64,000 nt of DNA from an uncultured Collinsella sp. GTDB lineage: Bacteria; Actinomycetota; Coriobacteriia; Coriobacteriales; Coriobacteriaceae. A program made the position numbers and the translations under genes. The stretch lies in assembly GCA_900758845.1 (NCBI GenBank), contig CAAESW010000068.1:1-64000 (forward strand). The letters run 5' to 3'. Positions 1 through 8,769 of this stretch are shown piece after piece (position 1 is the stretch's first letter; every line of letters starts with the position of its first letter). The notes beneath the pieces are model-generated. The model searched no databases, was not told the DNA's origin, and saw only the letters and a program-made list of their open reading frames with translations.

Positions 1-1
1 G

Positions 2-61
2 AGGAAGCGGCTCAGGGCGATATACGCCGTGATGCGCGACCGGGTGCCCTACCGGGAGTAG
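2..61 (+). pseudogene. possible 3' end of an IS110-like transposase (cut by window edge)
   Basis: An open frame enters from the left edge and ends at TAG 59-61, encoding KRLRAIYAVMRDRVPYRE at its end. The pattern AIYAxxRDxxPYRE resembles the C-terminus of many IS110-family transposases (inference from memory). Only 19 codons are visible, so the family and whether the gene is intact cannot be decided. It would fit an element lying next to a tRNA gene cluster. Confidence 0.3.
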
Positions 62-127
62 CCCCGACGGTTGACAAAACTATAGGAACACCCAATGATT
101 AGGTCGGAAAATTTCTTAAAAAAGTTC

Positions 128-155
128 TTGCCCTGAGCTGATTCGTCCGTATAAT
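128..155 (+). promoter_or_regulatory. promoter of the tRNA-Asn pair
   Basis: TTGCCC at 128-133 is followed after 16 bp by a consensus TATAAT at 150-155. The first tRNA begins 30 bp downstream. A second TTGACA lies at 71-76 without a good -10 partner. Confidence 0.6.
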
Positions 156-185
156 AAACTTCGTTGCTTGAGAGCACGCACCTAT

Positions 186-260
186 TCCTCGGTAGCTCAA
201 TGGTAGAGCACGCGGCTGTTAACCGCGCTGTTGTAGGTTCGAGTCCTACCCGGGGAGCCA
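186..260 (+). tRNA. tRNA-Asn (GTT)
   Basis: A 75-nt cloverleaf can be drawn by hand. The acceptor arms TCCTCGG and CCGGGGA pair, the anticodon loop is CTGTTAA with anticodon GTT, the T-loop is GGTTCGAGTCC, and the 3' CCA is encoded. The second copy, starting 108 bp downstream, is identical. Confidence 0.96.
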
Positions 261-293
261 GAATTTTCAGCCCTTTTCGTTGGGCTTTTAAAT

Positions 294-368
294 TCCTCGG
301 TAGCTCAATGGTAGAGCACGCGGCTGTTAACCGCGCTGTTGTAGGTTCGAGTCCTACCCGGGGAGCCA
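294..368 (+). tRNA. tRNA-Asn (GTT), second copy
   Basis: This copy is identical over all 75 nt to the gene at 186-260, including the encoded CCA and the GTT anticodon. The 33-nt spacer holds a short hairpin (GCCC/GGGC around 269-285) and no obvious promoter, so the two are probably cotranscribed and processed. Confidence 0.96.
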
Positions 369-377
369 GGATGTAAA

Positions 378-405
378 ACCCGTCGCTTATGCGGCGGGTT
401 TTTTC
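378..405 (+). terminator. terminator after tRNA-Asn pair
   Basis: The 10-bp stem AACCCGTCGC/GCGGCGGGTT has a TTAT loop and is followed by a T run. It is a typical rho-independent terminator. Confidence 0.88.
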
Positions 406-563
406 ATGCCGCGATCGCCGTTCGCGAACGTTACCATATCAACATTTCGTGTCGAGGATGTAATCCCGAGGCCCGCCACCTCAACATGGCGCGGTCGTTG
501 TAGAATATTGCAATGATTGCTCCCACGACATGGTGCCGCGAGCACCAAGAAAAGGAGATTCTT

Positions 564-920
564 GTGTCTGAGACCATTAACGGCAGCCTGAGCGTCTCGA
601 ACGACGTTATTGCCGATATTGCCGGTTATGCCGCGATGACGTGCTATGGCGTTGTCGGTATGGCTGAGCAGCTCCAGGGCGCCGAGAGCGTGCGCCTGCT
701 TGCCGGTCAGCGCCTCCGTAAGGGCGTGCTTGTGTCCGCCGACGAGAACGGCCTTACGGTCGATCTTCACGTCGTGCTCGAGAACGGCGTCAACATGAAG
801 TCCGTCTGCCACAATCTTTCGAGCTCCGTTGCCTTCACTCTGCAGGAGATCGCCCAGATCGATCCCGCCAGCCTTAAGATCGGCATCCATATCGACGCGC
901 TCAAGAGCCGTCTGAACTAG
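564..920 (+). CDS. Asp23/Gls24 family envelope stress protein
   Basis: The 118-residue protein matches the Asp23/Gls24 (DUF322) fold. It has a central GYAAMTCYGVVGMAE segment and a C-terminal part that reads LQEIAQIDPASLKIGIHIDA. I place the start at GTG 564, six bases after AAAGGAG (551-557); the longer open frame to 513 has no ribosome site. In Firmicutes the same gene (yloU) precedes the fatty acid kinase gene, as here. The molecular role is poorly defined and probably membrane-associated. A second family member lies at 46592. Confidence 0.88.
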   Translation: MSETINGSLSVSNDVIADIAGYAAMTCYGVVGMAEQLQGAESVRLLAGQRLRKGVLVSADENGLTVDLHVVLENGVNMKSVCHNLSSSVAFTLQEIAQIDPASLKIGIHIDALKSRLN

Positions 921-947
921 CATCCGAAAACGGAGATTCAAATACCC

Positions 948-2609
948 ATGATTGCAAAGACCATTCGCACCTGTTTTCCGATCGCTGCGGCTGCTGTTTC
1001 CGACAAGGCCGAGGAGATCAACAAGCTCAACGTCTTCCCCGTACCCGACGGCGACACCGGTACCAACATGTCGCTCACGCTCGCTTCGGTGACCAAGGAG
1101 CTCTCCGCCCTTCCTGCCGACGCCGACATGGAAGCCATCGCCGCCGCCATCACTCACGGCTCCCTGATGGGTGCCCGCGGCAACTCCGGTGTCATCACCT
1201 CGCAGATCCTGCGCGGCGTGGCCGAGGGTCTCGTCTCTGCCGATGAGCCCATCACGTCCGCCAACATCGCCTTTGCGTTCCGTCGTGCCGTCAAGGTCGC
1301 CTTCCAGGCCGTCCGCAAGCCCATCGAGGGCACGATTCTCACGGTGCTGCGCGATGTCTCGACCAAGGCCGACGAGTGCGAGAAGAAGAAGTTCTCGGCC
1401 GAGGACGCGCTCGACGCCATCGTCGTCGAGGCATATCAGTCCGTTGCTCGCACGCCCGACCTGCTGCCCGTCCTCAAGGAGAACGGCGTGGTTGACTCCG
1501 GCGCCTTCGGCTTTGCTATTTTCCTTGAGAACTTTGTTGCCGCCGCGCTTGGCCGCAGCACCGTTGTCGAGGATTTCTCCGCCACGTTTGATTCCGCTGG
1601 CTCTGCCCGCGACGCGGCCCTTGGTCGCGTTGAGATCGAGGCCAACGACGATTGGGAGGGCTCGGAGTTCCGCTACTGCAACGAGTTCCTGTTTAAGGCC
1701 GACGCCCCGTTTGACGAGGACGAGTGCCTTAAGTTCCTGGGTTTCATGGGCGACTGCGAGCTACTCGTGGGCGCCTATCCCGACTACAAGATCCATGTGC
1801 ACTCCAACACCCCCAACCTGGTGCTCGAGCACATGCTGCAGCTCGGTCAGATCTATGAGGTCTTTATCCACAACATGGAGATGGAGGCCCACGACCGTAC
1901 CGCCAAGATTCACGAGGACCAGGAAAAGGCCGCCGAGCCCGCCAAGGCGCTGGGCTTTGTCGCCGTTGCCGCCGGTTCCGGCGAGGCCGACATCCTCAAG
2001 TCCCTCGGCGTCGACGTGATCGTGTCGGGTGGTCAGACCATGAACCCCTCGACTGCAGACCTGCTGGGCGCCGTTGACCAGGTCAACGCGACCTCGGTCA
2101 TCATCCTGCCCAATAACGGCAACATCCGCATGGCTGCCGAGGCCGCAGCCTCTGCCTGCACCGATAAAAAGGTTGCAGTCGTTCCCACCAAGACCGTCCC
2201 GCAGGCTTTCTCCGCGCTGTTCGCGGTCCTGCCCGATTCCGAGCTCGAGGATGCTGTTGCCGCTATGGTCGACGCCATCAGCGAGGTCCGCGATGGCGAG
2301 GTCACCCGCGCCGTGCGCGACTCCAGTGCCTCCGACGGCTCGCCGATTCACTCCGGTGACGTCATGGGCATCATTGCCGGCTCCATCGATGTGGTCGGCT
2401 CTGACGTGAAGCAGGTCACGCTCGATTGCATCAACCGTATGCAGGAGGAAGAGGAGGGCGACGCGCTGACGATTCTGGCCGGCGAGGAGCTGTCCGATGA
2501 GGCCTTCCAGGAGATCGTCGACGCCATTGAGGAGGCTCAGCCCGATCTGGAGGTCGACGCCCATCGTGGCGAGCAGCCGCTCTATCCCGTGATCTTCTCG
2601 ATCGAGTAG
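948..2609 (+). CDS. fakA: fatty acid kinase catalytic subunit FakA (DAK2 domain, YloV type)
   Basis: The 553-residue protein starts with a DAK2 kinase domain. Residues 31-41 read PVPDGDTGTNM, with the metal/ATP-binding Asp34 and Asp36, and SLMGARGNSGVI follows near residue 84. The middle and C-terminal DUF1949-like/EDD-associated regions are full length. In Staphylococcus, FakA phosphorylates fatty acids held by a FakB protein so that PlsX/PlsY can use them, and plsX lies 4.8 kb downstream here. No fakB is in the window. The gene is 27 bp after the Asp23 gene and 10 bp before recG, so it is probably in one operon. Confidence 0.9.
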   Translation: MIAKTIRTCFPIAAAAVSDKAEEINKLNVFPVPDGDTGTNMSLTLASVTKELSALPADADMEAIAAAITHGSLMGARGNSGVITSQILRGVAEGLVSADEPITSANIAFAFRRAVKVAFQAVRKPIEGTILTVLRDVSTKADECEKKKFSAEDALDAIVVEAYQSVARTPDLLPVLKENGVVDSGAFGFAIFLENFVAAALGRSTVVEDFSATFDSAGSARDAALGRVEIEANDDWEGSEFRYCNEFLFKADAPFDEDECLKFLGFMGDCELLVGAYPDYKIHVHSNTPNLVLEHMLQLGQIYEVFIHNMEMEAHDRTAKIHEDQEKAAEPAKALGFVAVAAGSGEADILKSLGVDVIVSGGQTMNPSTADLLGAVDQVNATSVIILPNNGNIRMAAEAAASACTDKKVAVVPTKTVPQAFSALFAVLPDSELEDAVAAMVDAISEVRDGEVTRAVRDSSASDGSPIHSGDVMGIIAGSIDVVGSDVKQVTLDCINRMQEEEEGDALTILAGEELSDEAFQEIVDAIEEAQPDLEVDAHRGEQPLYPVIFSIE

Positions 2610-2619
2610 GCAACTGCCC

Positions 2620-4797
2620 ATGTCCGAGCTGTGCTCCGTGCCGCGCGTCTCGGAGCGCTTTGCCCAGAGCAATGCGCTCGACGAGGATATCGCGCGACTC
2701 AAATATGTTTCGGGTAAACGTGAGGAGGCCCTTCGCCGTTTGGGAATTCGGACGGTGGGGGACCTCCTTCTCCATATTCCTCATCGATATCTCGACTTTA
2801 CGCGCTCCTGGTCCATCGAGATGGCTCCCATCGGTACCGTTTGCACGATTGTCGCCACGGTCGACCGTATCGTCCAAAAGCAGCCGCGTCCGCGCATGCA
2901 GGTGACCGAGGTCTCGCTTGTTGACGAGACGGGCGTGCTGCAGGTCGCCTTTTTCCGCCAGCCCTGGATTGCCCAGCAGCTTAAGCAGGGCGACCGCCTG
3001 GCCGTGATGGGCAAGGTCGAGTTTGCCTACGGCTTTAAGCAGATGGCCTCGCCGCACTTTGAAAAGCTCGATGACGGGCGTGCTGCGGGCACCATCCTGC
3101 CGGTCCATTACGTGAGTGACGGCGTGAGCCAGGCGTGGATGCGCCGCATCGTAAGCGGCGCGCTCGAGGTCGTCGGCAATCCGTTCGATCCGATTCCCGC
3201 GCCGCTGCGCGCAAAGCGGAAGCTCATGAGCAATGCCCGCGCGTTGCGTTCGATCCACTTTCCCTCGAGCATGGCAGAGCGCGATATCGCGCGCGCACGG
3301 CTGGCCTACGAGGAGTGCCTCTACCTGCAGCTTGCGCTGCGCCTGCGCAACGACGGCGGCCTGGTCGATGTGGTTCCCTATGCCCACACCGCGGGCGAGC
3401 ACCTGGCCGCGCTTAAGCAAGCCCTGCCGTTTTCGCTGAGCGACGAGCAGGAGACCGCGTTCCAAGATATCCTGCGCGATATGTGCGATGGTGGGCGCGT
3501 GATGAACCGCCTGCTGCTGGGCGATGTCGGTACCGGTAAGACCGCCGTTGCCGCCTGCGCTCTGGCTGTGGCTGCCGATAGCGGTACGCAGGCCTGCGTT
3601 ATGGCGCCCACGGGCGTGTTGGCGCGCCAATATGCCGATAAGACCGGCCCTCTGCTCTCGCAGGCGGGCATGTCCTGGGCGCTTCTGACGGGTGCCACGC
3701 CGGCCTCAGAGCGCGAGCAGATCCATGCCCAGCTTGAATCGGGCGAGCTCGACGTCCTCTTTGGAACCCACGCGGTGCTTTCGGATAACGTTGCGTTCAA
3801 TCATCTGTCGCTTGTCGTCATCGACGAGCAGCACCGGTTTGGCGTTGGCCAACGCAACGCCCTACGCGCGAAGGGCCCCGGTGCCGATCTGCTCGTTATG
3901 ACGGCGACACCGATCCCGCGTACGCTGGCGCTTTCGGTCTACGGCGATCTGGACACGAGTATCATCCGCCATCGGCCCGTCCCTGGCGCTGGCGTGACGA
4001 CACGCGTGCTCACCGAGTCGAGCCGCGACCTCGCCTATGGCGCCATCCGCGAGGCGCATGAAAAGGGTCAGCAGGCCTACGTGATTTGCCCGCTCGTGGA
4101 GCCGAGTGACTCGGCCGATGAGCTTGAAGACGTGCCCGGTATCGCCCGCGACGACGAGGGCCGCGTGACCGTGCCTGTGCCGCTGCACGATACGGCGACC
4201 GAGCTCGATCGCCTGCGTCTGGCGTTGCCGGGTCTTGCCATCGAGCGCCTTCACGGCCGTATGCCAGCGGGGGAGAAGGATCGCGTGATCGACGCCTTCA
4301 AGCGTGGCGAGATTGACGTGCTCGTCTCGACTACGGTGGTCGAGGTGGGCGTCGACGTGCCCAACGCCACCGTCATGGTCATCGAGAACGGTGAGCGCTT
4401 TGGCTTGGCGGCGCTGCATCAGCTACGCGGTCGCGTGGGCCGCGGCAGCGTGTCGGGCACGTGCCTGGTCATGACGCACTCCAAGGGCAACGGCGGCGCC
4501 TCGGCGGCGCAAGACCGTCTCCAGTCGCTCGAAAAGACTTCGGACGGCTTTACGCTCGCCCAGATGGACCTGCGTCTGCGCCACGAGGGCGAAATCCTGG
4601 GGTACCGCCAGCATGGCGGCGTGACCTTGCGCTTTGTGGACCTGGACGCCGATGAGGACCTTATCGAATGGGCCCATTTGGACGCGGTCGAGCTCTTGCG
4701 GTATGCTTGCAACCTTGACTCTGTGGCGACGCGTCCCTTGCGCGACGCGGTCGCCATGCGTTATCGACATATCTTTAAGGAGGTCAGCGGAGGATGA
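2620..4797 (+). CDS. recG: ATP-dependent DNA helicase RecG
   Basis: The 725-residue protein has an N-terminal wedge/OB-fold region (RTVGDLLLHIPHRYLD near residue 45) and two helicase domains. Walker A is GDVGTGKT at residues 301-308, motif II is DEQH, and motif VI is found in LHQLRGRVGRGS. RecG remodels stalled replication forks and branched DNA. The length is normal for the family. The stop overlaps the rsmD start by 4 bp (ATGA), which indicates translational coupling. Confidence 0.96.
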   Translation: MSELCSVPRVSERFAQSNALDEDIARLKYVSGKREEALRRLGIRTVGDLLLHIPHRYLDFTRSWSIEMAPIGTVCTIVATVDRIVQKQPRPRMQVTEVSLVDETGVLQVAFFRQPWIAQQLKQGDRLAVMGKVEFAYGFKQMASPHFEKLDDGRAAGTILPVHYVSDGVSQAWMRRIVSGALEVVGNPFDPIPAPLRAKRKLMSNARALRSIHFPSSMAERDIARARLAYEECLYLQLALRLRNDGGLVDVVPYAHTAGEHLAALKQALPFSLSDEQETAFQDILRDMCDGGRVMNRLLLGDVGTGKTAVAACALAVAADSGTQACVMAPTGVLARQYADKTGPLLSQAGMSWALLTGATPASEREQIHAQLESGELDVLFGTHAVLSDNVAFNHLSLVVIDEQHRFGVGQRNALRAKGPGADLLVMTATPIPRTLALSVYGDLDTSIIRHRPVPGAGVTTRVLTESSRDLAYGAIREAHEKGQQAYVICPLVEPSDSADELEDVPGIARDDEGRVTVPVPLHDTATELDRLRLALPGLAIERLHGRMPAGEKDRVIDAFKRGEIDVLVSTTVVEVGVDVPNATVMVIENGERFGLAALHQLRGRVGRGSVSGTCLVMTHSKGNGGASAAQDRLQSLEKTSDGFTLAQMDLRLRHEGEILGYRQHGGVTLRFVDLDADEDLIEWAHLDAVELLRYACNLDSVATRPLRDAVAMRYRHIFKEVSGG

Positions 4798-5438
4798 GAA
4801 TCATCGGCGGCGAATGGCGCGGTCGTAAGATCGAGGAGCCCCGTGGTCGCGATGTCACCCGCCCCACGACTGATCGCGTGCGCGAGTCGTGCGCATCTAT
4901 GGTCATGTCGGCATTCGACTTCGATCTGGACGAGGTTCGTGTGCTGGACGCCTTTGGCGGCTCCGGTGCCTTAGGGTTAGAGATGCTCTCTCGTGGGGCC
5001 CGCTCGCTCACGACGTTTGAGATCGATCGCAACGCCGCGCGGCTCATTACCAAGAATATCGAGTCGCTCTGCCGTGACCGTGCGCGTTGGCGCGTGGTCA
5101 CGGGCGACATGCTGACGAGTGCCTCACGCGGTCGTGTACCGGGCGGCCCCTTTGATCTGGTCCTGCTCGACCCGCCCTATGCTTTTGGTGCCGAGCCGGT
5201 CGAGGAACTGCTGCAGAATCTGGCCCAGCAGGGTCTGCTTGCGTCTGGCGCTTACGCCCTGTTTGAGCATGCCGCCGCCGATGCGGGCGCGCATCCGGCA
5301 GACTTTGAGACTGTACGTGAGAAGCGCTACGGCATTACCTCGGTCGACCTGCTCCGTTGGGTCGGCGATAGCAAGGACGGCGGCACTGATGCTAACGAAA
5401 ATGACGAGGCAGTATCCCCGGAGGACGCCCATGAGTGA
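4794..5438 (+). CDS. rsmD: 16S rRNA (guanine(966)-N(2))-methyltransferase RsmD
   Basis: The 214-residue protein opens with MRIIGGEWRGRKI, the usual RsmD N-terminus. It has an SAM-binding segment VLDAFGGSGALGLE and the catalytic N-methyltransferase motif DPPY in LVLLDPPYAFG. It methylates G966 of 16S rRNA. A C-terminal tail of about 20 acidic residues is longer than in most homologues and overlaps the coaD start by 8 bp. The rsmD-coaD pair is widely conserved. Confidence 0.94.
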   Translation: MRIIGGEWRGRKIEEPRGRDVTRPTTDRVRESCASMVMSAFDFDLDEVRVLDAFGGSGALGLEMLSRGARSLTTFEIDRNAARLITKNIESLCRDRARWRVVTGDMLTSASRGRVPGGPFDLVLLDPPYAFGAEPVEELLQNLAQQGLLASGAYALFEHAAADAGAHPADFETVREKRYGITSVDLLRWVGDSKDGGTDANENDEAVSPEDAHE

Positions 5439-5928
5439 CACTATTAATCGCGTGATCGTCCCGGGCACCTTCGACCCCATCACGTTTGGCCATATCGATG
5501 TGATCCGCCGCGCCCGCCGCATCTTTCCCAGCGTGATCGTCGCTGTTGCCGAGTCGCAGGGTAAAAACGGTGTGGGCACCACGTTTATGCTCGATGAGCG
5601 CGTGGCGCTGGCCCGCGAGGCGCTCGGTGATATCGACGGCGTCGAGGTCCTGCCCTTTACTGGCCTCTTGGTCGACTTCGCTCGTGAGCAGGGGGCGGGG
5701 GCCGTGGTCAAGGGCCTGCGCGCCATGACCGACTTTGAGTATGAGCTGCAGCAGGCTGACCTTAACTATCGCCTGGATAGCGAGCTGGAGTCCATCTTTG
5801 TCATGAGTGCGCCGCAGTACGGCTATATCTCGAGCTCGGTCGTTCGCCAGATCGCCTCGCTCGGCAGTGACGTATCGACGTTTGTCCCGTCCAACGTGGT
5901 CGAAGCGCTCAAACATCGCTTTTCGTGA
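5431..5928 (+). CDS. coaD: phosphopantetheine adenylyltransferase
   Basis: The 165-residue protein carries the nucleotidyltransferase motif TFDPITFGH (the (T/H)xGH site) at its start and the C-terminal ISSSVVR motif that binds ATP. It makes dephospho-CoA, the fourth step of coenzyme A synthesis. The start is ATG 5431, preceded by CCGGAGGA. The frame runs open further upstream only because it overlaps rsmD. Confidence 0.96.
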   Translation: MSDTINRVIVPGTFDPITFGHIDVIRRARRIFPSVIVAVAESQGKNGVGTTFMLDERVALAREALGDIDGVEVLPFTGLLVDFAREQGAGAVVKGLRAMTDFEYELQQADLNYRLDSELESIFVMSAPQYGYISSSVVRQIASLGSDVSTFVPSNVVEALKHRFS

Positions 5929-5996
5929 CGTTTCTTATTGCCTGGTGGCATGTGGTAAACTAGCACGATGATATGTTACCTATGAAAGGAGACCGG

Positions 5997-6494
5997 ATGC
6001 CGGGCGAGAATTTTCCTGGCGATAGGATCGTCAGCTTGGTCGATGAGCTCGAAGGGCTGATCGAGGAAGCCAAGCCGCCTTTCGGCAAGAACGCTCAGTT
6101 CAAGGTCATCGACGCCGACGTGTTCTTCAACATCCTCGACGAGATCCGCATGAGCTATCCCGAGGAGTGGCAGAAGTCCCGCCGTATCCTTAAGGAGCGC
6201 GAGGAGCTTATGGCTTCCGCCGCCGCTCAGGCCGATTCCATCATCGCCGACGCTCAGCAGCAGGCCCTCACCATTGCCGGTGAGCAGGAGATCGTCCGCC
6301 TTGCGCAGCAGCAGGCCGACGACATCCGCGATCGTGCCCAGCAGTACGAGCGCGAGACGCGTTATGCTGCCGAGGACTACGCAGAGCAGGTCTTTACGCA
6401 CCTGGAGGAGAACCTCAAGAGCCTGACCGGCACCGTTACCCGTTGCCGTCAGCAGCTCAACGAGGGTGCCGCCCAACAGAATGGTCAGTGGTAA
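5997..6494 (+). CDS. coiled-coil protein, ATP synthase subunit B/H-like
   Basis: The 165-residue protein is mostly charged helix. An N-terminal region contains LVDELEGLIEEAKPPFG, a central part reads EEWQKSRRILKEREEL, and a long Ala/Gln/Glu-rich coiled coil runs from about residue 70 to 150. Similar proteins in this position are often named ATPase or DivIVA-like, but no catalytic motif is present. The start is ATG 5997, set by AAAGGAG at 5985-5991. It ends one base into the DUF177 gene. Its function is unknown; a membrane-edge or ribosome-assembly helper would only be a guess. Confidence 0.75.
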   Translation: MPGENFPGDRIVSLVDELEGLIEEAKPPFGKNAQFKVIDADVFFNILDEIRMSYPEEWQKSRRILKEREELMASAAAQADSIIADAQQQALTIAGEQEIVRLAQQQADDIRDRAQQYERETRYAAEDYAEQVFTHLEENLKSLTGTVTRCRQQLNEGAAQQNGQW

Positions 6495-7048
6495 TGGCTG
6501 AGTTCCCGAGCGTTACCGTCGATCTTTCCGAGCAGCTCGAGTTTCCTGGAGATTCGTATCCGCTGACCGGTAAGGTCGATATCGCCACCTACACGGTGGG
6601 CGAGAAGGAGTACCAGCTTCAGGACGGCATCGACTACGACGTTGTCTTTACCAATGCCGGTACCGGTGTCTTGCTCACGGGTATGGTCCGCGCACACGCC
6701 ACTGGCGAGTGCGACCGTTGCCTGGAGCACGCTTCGTTTGATATTGCCGGTGAGATTGAGGAGTTCTACCTCTTTGAGGAGCCCGAGGATCCCGAGGCCT
6801 ACGAGGACGGCTACGAGCTCCTGGGTGAGGACCGTATCGTTGATCTGGGTGAGCCTATCAATGACGCGGTCGTTATGGACACGCCGTTTGTGGTGCTCTG
6901 CAAGCCCGATTGCCGTGGTCTGTGCCCCACATGCGGTTGCAATCTCAACGTCGAGCAATGCGATTGCGCCGCCCAGGCAGAGGCAGAATGGGCCGCTGCC
7001 ACGGAAAATCCATTTGCAGCATTGAAGAATCTCAAGCTTGATGAGTAA
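6494..7048 (+). CDS. yceD: DUF177 / YceD family protein
   Basis: The 184-residue protein has the DUF177 layout: an acidic middle with EEFYLFEE and a C-terminal cysteine cluster CKPDCRGLCPTCGCN followed by CDC, a likely metal-binding knuckle. YceD homologues sit upstream of rpmF in most bacteria and are linked to 23S rRNA and L32 accumulation in plants and E. coli. The ATG overlaps the previous stop by one base (TAATG). Confidence 0.88.
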   Translation: MAEFPSVTVDLSEQLEFPGDSYPLTGKVDIATYTVGEKEYQLQDGIDYDVVFTNAGTGVLLTGMVRAHATGECDRCLEHASFDIAGEIEEFYLFEEPEDPEAYEDGYELLGEDRIVDLGEPINDAVVMDTPFVVLCKPDCRGLCPTCGCNLNVEQCDCAAQAEAEWAAATENPFAALKNLKLDE

Positions 7049-7112
7049 AACTGTGGTAGTATCGCTACTTGCGCGTAATCGCCACACTGGATAGTTCATA
7101 AGGAAGGTCACT

Positions 7113-7292
7113 ATGCCCGTACCTAAACAAAAGCAGGGTCGTATCCGCACTCACACCCGTCGTTCCGCCAACATGAAGATCTCGGCTGCGGCTCAGTCCA
7201 CGTGCCCCCGTTGCGGTGCTGTCAAGCTCCCGCATCACGTGTGCCCCAGCTGCGGTTTCTACAAGGACCGCGAGGTTATCGTTACCGAGTAA
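7113..7292 (+). CDS. rpmF: 50S ribosomal protein L32
   Basis: The 59-codon gene encodes MPVPKQKQGRIRTHTRRS at its start, the standard L32 N-terminus. A four-cysteine zinc ribbon CPRCG...CPSCG follows, ending CGFYKDREVI. AAGGAAGG at 7100-7107 is the ribosome site. The yceD-rpmF-plsX order is one of the most conserved in bacteria. Confidence 0.97.
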   Translation: MPVPKQKQGRIRTHTRRSANMKISAAAQSTCPRCGAVKLPHHVCPSCGFYKDREVIVTE

Positions 7293-7332
7293 CGGTATAC
7301 TCTGGATGCGATGCCGTTCCAACTGGAACCAC

Positions 7333-7363
7333 AATGGCCGGCTCAATGAGTCGGCCATTTTTG
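7333..7363 (+). terminator. terminator/attenuator between rpmF and plsX
   Basis: AATGGCCG and CGGCCATT form a stem that continues into CTC/GAG, followed by TTTTTG. It lies between rpmF and the plsX ribosome site, so it may lower plsX transcription relative to L32. Confidence 0.75.
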
Positions 7364-7379
7364 TATAAGGAGCATGTAT

Positions 7380-8399
7380 ATGAGTAACGTTCGCGTTTGT
7401 GTAGACGTTGTGGGCGGAGACGAGAAACCTCAGGTTGTTCTCGATGGTATCGAGGCTGCGCTTGCCGCCGATCCCGATATCGAGGTCTTGGCAGCTGGCC
7501 CCGCCGAAATCGTCAATCCCTTTGCAGCTTCCCATGCACGTGTTGAGGCCCTTGAGGCACCTGACGTTATCGCCATGGATGACGATCCCATTCGCGCCGT
7601 GATGACCAAGCGTAAGTCGTCGATCGTGCTTTCTTGCCGCGCCATTAAGAAGGGCAACGCGGATGCGTTCTTCTCCGCCGGCTCGACCGGTGCCATGACC
7701 GCCGCTGCCACCGCCTACGTGACGCCGTTTAGGTATCAGGCCGAAGGCAAGAAGCAGCCGGTGCGCCCCTGTCTGACCAATGCGCTTCCCAATCGCGCCG
7801 GCGGTCTGACGGTGCTGTGCGATATGGGCGCCAACCCCGATGTCGAGGTCGATGACATGGTGCGTTTTGCTCAGATGGGTAGCGCCTATGCTCGCGTCGT
7901 CCTGGGCATCGAGCATCCCCGCGTGGGCCTGCTTGCCAACGGCACCGAGGACGAGAAGGGCTCCAACTTTACCAAGGCCTGCTTCCCGGCCATGAAAGCC
8001 GCCGTTCCCGGCTTTGTTGGTAACTGCGAGGGCACTGACCTCACCTCAGGCAACTTCGATGTCGTCGTTGCCGATGGTATGTCGGGCAATATCGCTCTCA
8101 AAGCTACCGAGGGCGCTGCCAAGTTTTTGCTGCAGGAGCTCAAGGGCGCCTTTATGGCCTCGCTCGGCACCAAGATCGCCGCACTGCTCATTAAAAAGCA
8201 GATGCGCGAGATAAAGGCCAAGCTCTCTGGCGACGCCAAGGGCGGCGCGATTCTTTTGGGCCTGCGCGGCGTGGTCCTGATCGGCCATGGCGCTACCTCG
8301 GTCGAGGCTGTTAAAAACGGTACGCTCGCGGCGGCCGAAGCCGTGCGCGCCGGGCTGGTCGAGAATGTCGCCAACTCTATGGACGGTATCGTTTTATAA
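7380..8399 (+). CDS. plsX: phosphate acyltransferase PlsX
   Basis: The 339-residue protein begins VRVCVDVVGGDEKP, the PlsX signature, and keeps LALKATEGAAKF-like and HGATSVEAVKNG segments. PlsX makes acyl-phosphate from acyl-ACP for phosphatidic acid synthesis. ATG 7380 is preferred over ATG 7374, because AAGGAG at 7367-7372 is 7 bases from the former and only 1 from the latter. The acyl carrier protein gene follows. Confidence 0.95.
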   Translation: MSNVRVCVDVVGGDEKPQVVLDGIEAALAADPDIEVLAAGPAEIVNPFAASHARVEALEAPDVIAMDDDPIRAVMTKRKSSIVLSCRAIKKGNADAFFSAGSTGAMTAAATAYVTPFRYQAEGKKQPVRPCLTNALPNRAGGLTVLCDMGANPDVEVDDMVRFAQMGSAYARVVLGIEHPRVGLLANGTEDEKGSNFTKACFPAMKAAVPGFVGNCEGTDLTSGNFDVVVADGMSGNIALKATEGAAKFLLQELKGAFMASLGTKIAALLIKKQMREIKAKLSGDAKGGAILLGLRGVVLIGHGATSVEAVKNGTLAAAEAVRAGLVENVANSMDGIVL

Positions 8400-8465
8400 G
8401 AGCGAGTTAGAGCGCTGTTATGTGCTTCGCGGCGCACGTCGTGGGGTAGAATCAGAACCGTGTCT

Positions 8466-8487
8466 TGGTACCGCCCGGGCGGTACCA
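8466..8487. repeat. perfect 22-bp palindrome between plsX and acpP
   Basis: The arms TGGTACCGCCC and GGGCGGTACCA meet with no spacer. A weak T run (ATTCTTTT) follows, so this may be a terminator for plsX. The absence of a loop also suits a dimeric DNA-binding site ahead of acpP. Confidence 0.6.
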
Positions 8488-8523
8488 TTCTTTTGGTATT
8501 CATGCACTATGAGAGGAAGCGCT

Positions 8524-8766
8524 ATGGACCGCTCCGAAATCTTCGACAAGATCGCCGAGGTCGCTGCTGACGTTCTGGGCGTCGATGTTGCCGAAATTAG
8601 CGAGGAGACCACCTTTGACGACCTCGATGCCAACTCGCTTGAGCGCCTGCAGCTGGTTACGGCTATCGAGGACGAGTTCAACCTCGAGATCGATGACGAG
8701 ACCCTGCTCTCGCTCAACTCTGTCGCCGACGCCGTCGACGCTATCGAAGCTGCCAAGGAGGCCTAA
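8524..8766 (+). CDS. acpP: acyl carrier protein
   Basis: The 80-residue acidic protein has the phosphopantetheine attachment serine at residue 38 within DANSLE, the usual DSLD/E site with Asp replaced by Asn. The start at ATG 8524 follows GAGAGGAAG. It carries acyl chains in fatty acid synthesis and supplies PlsX. It is 3 bp upstream of rnc, whose ribosome site overlaps its last codons. Confidence 0.95.
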   Translation: MDRSEIFDKIAEVAADVLGVDVAEISEETTFDDLDANSLERLQLVTAIEDEFNLEIDDETLLSLNSVADAVDAIEAAKEA

Positions 8767-8769
8767 GTC

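Noticed and set aside
164..376. 70-codon open frame with two near-identical 20-residue repeats
   Set aside because: It is the translation of the two identical tRNA-Asn genes, not a repeat protein.
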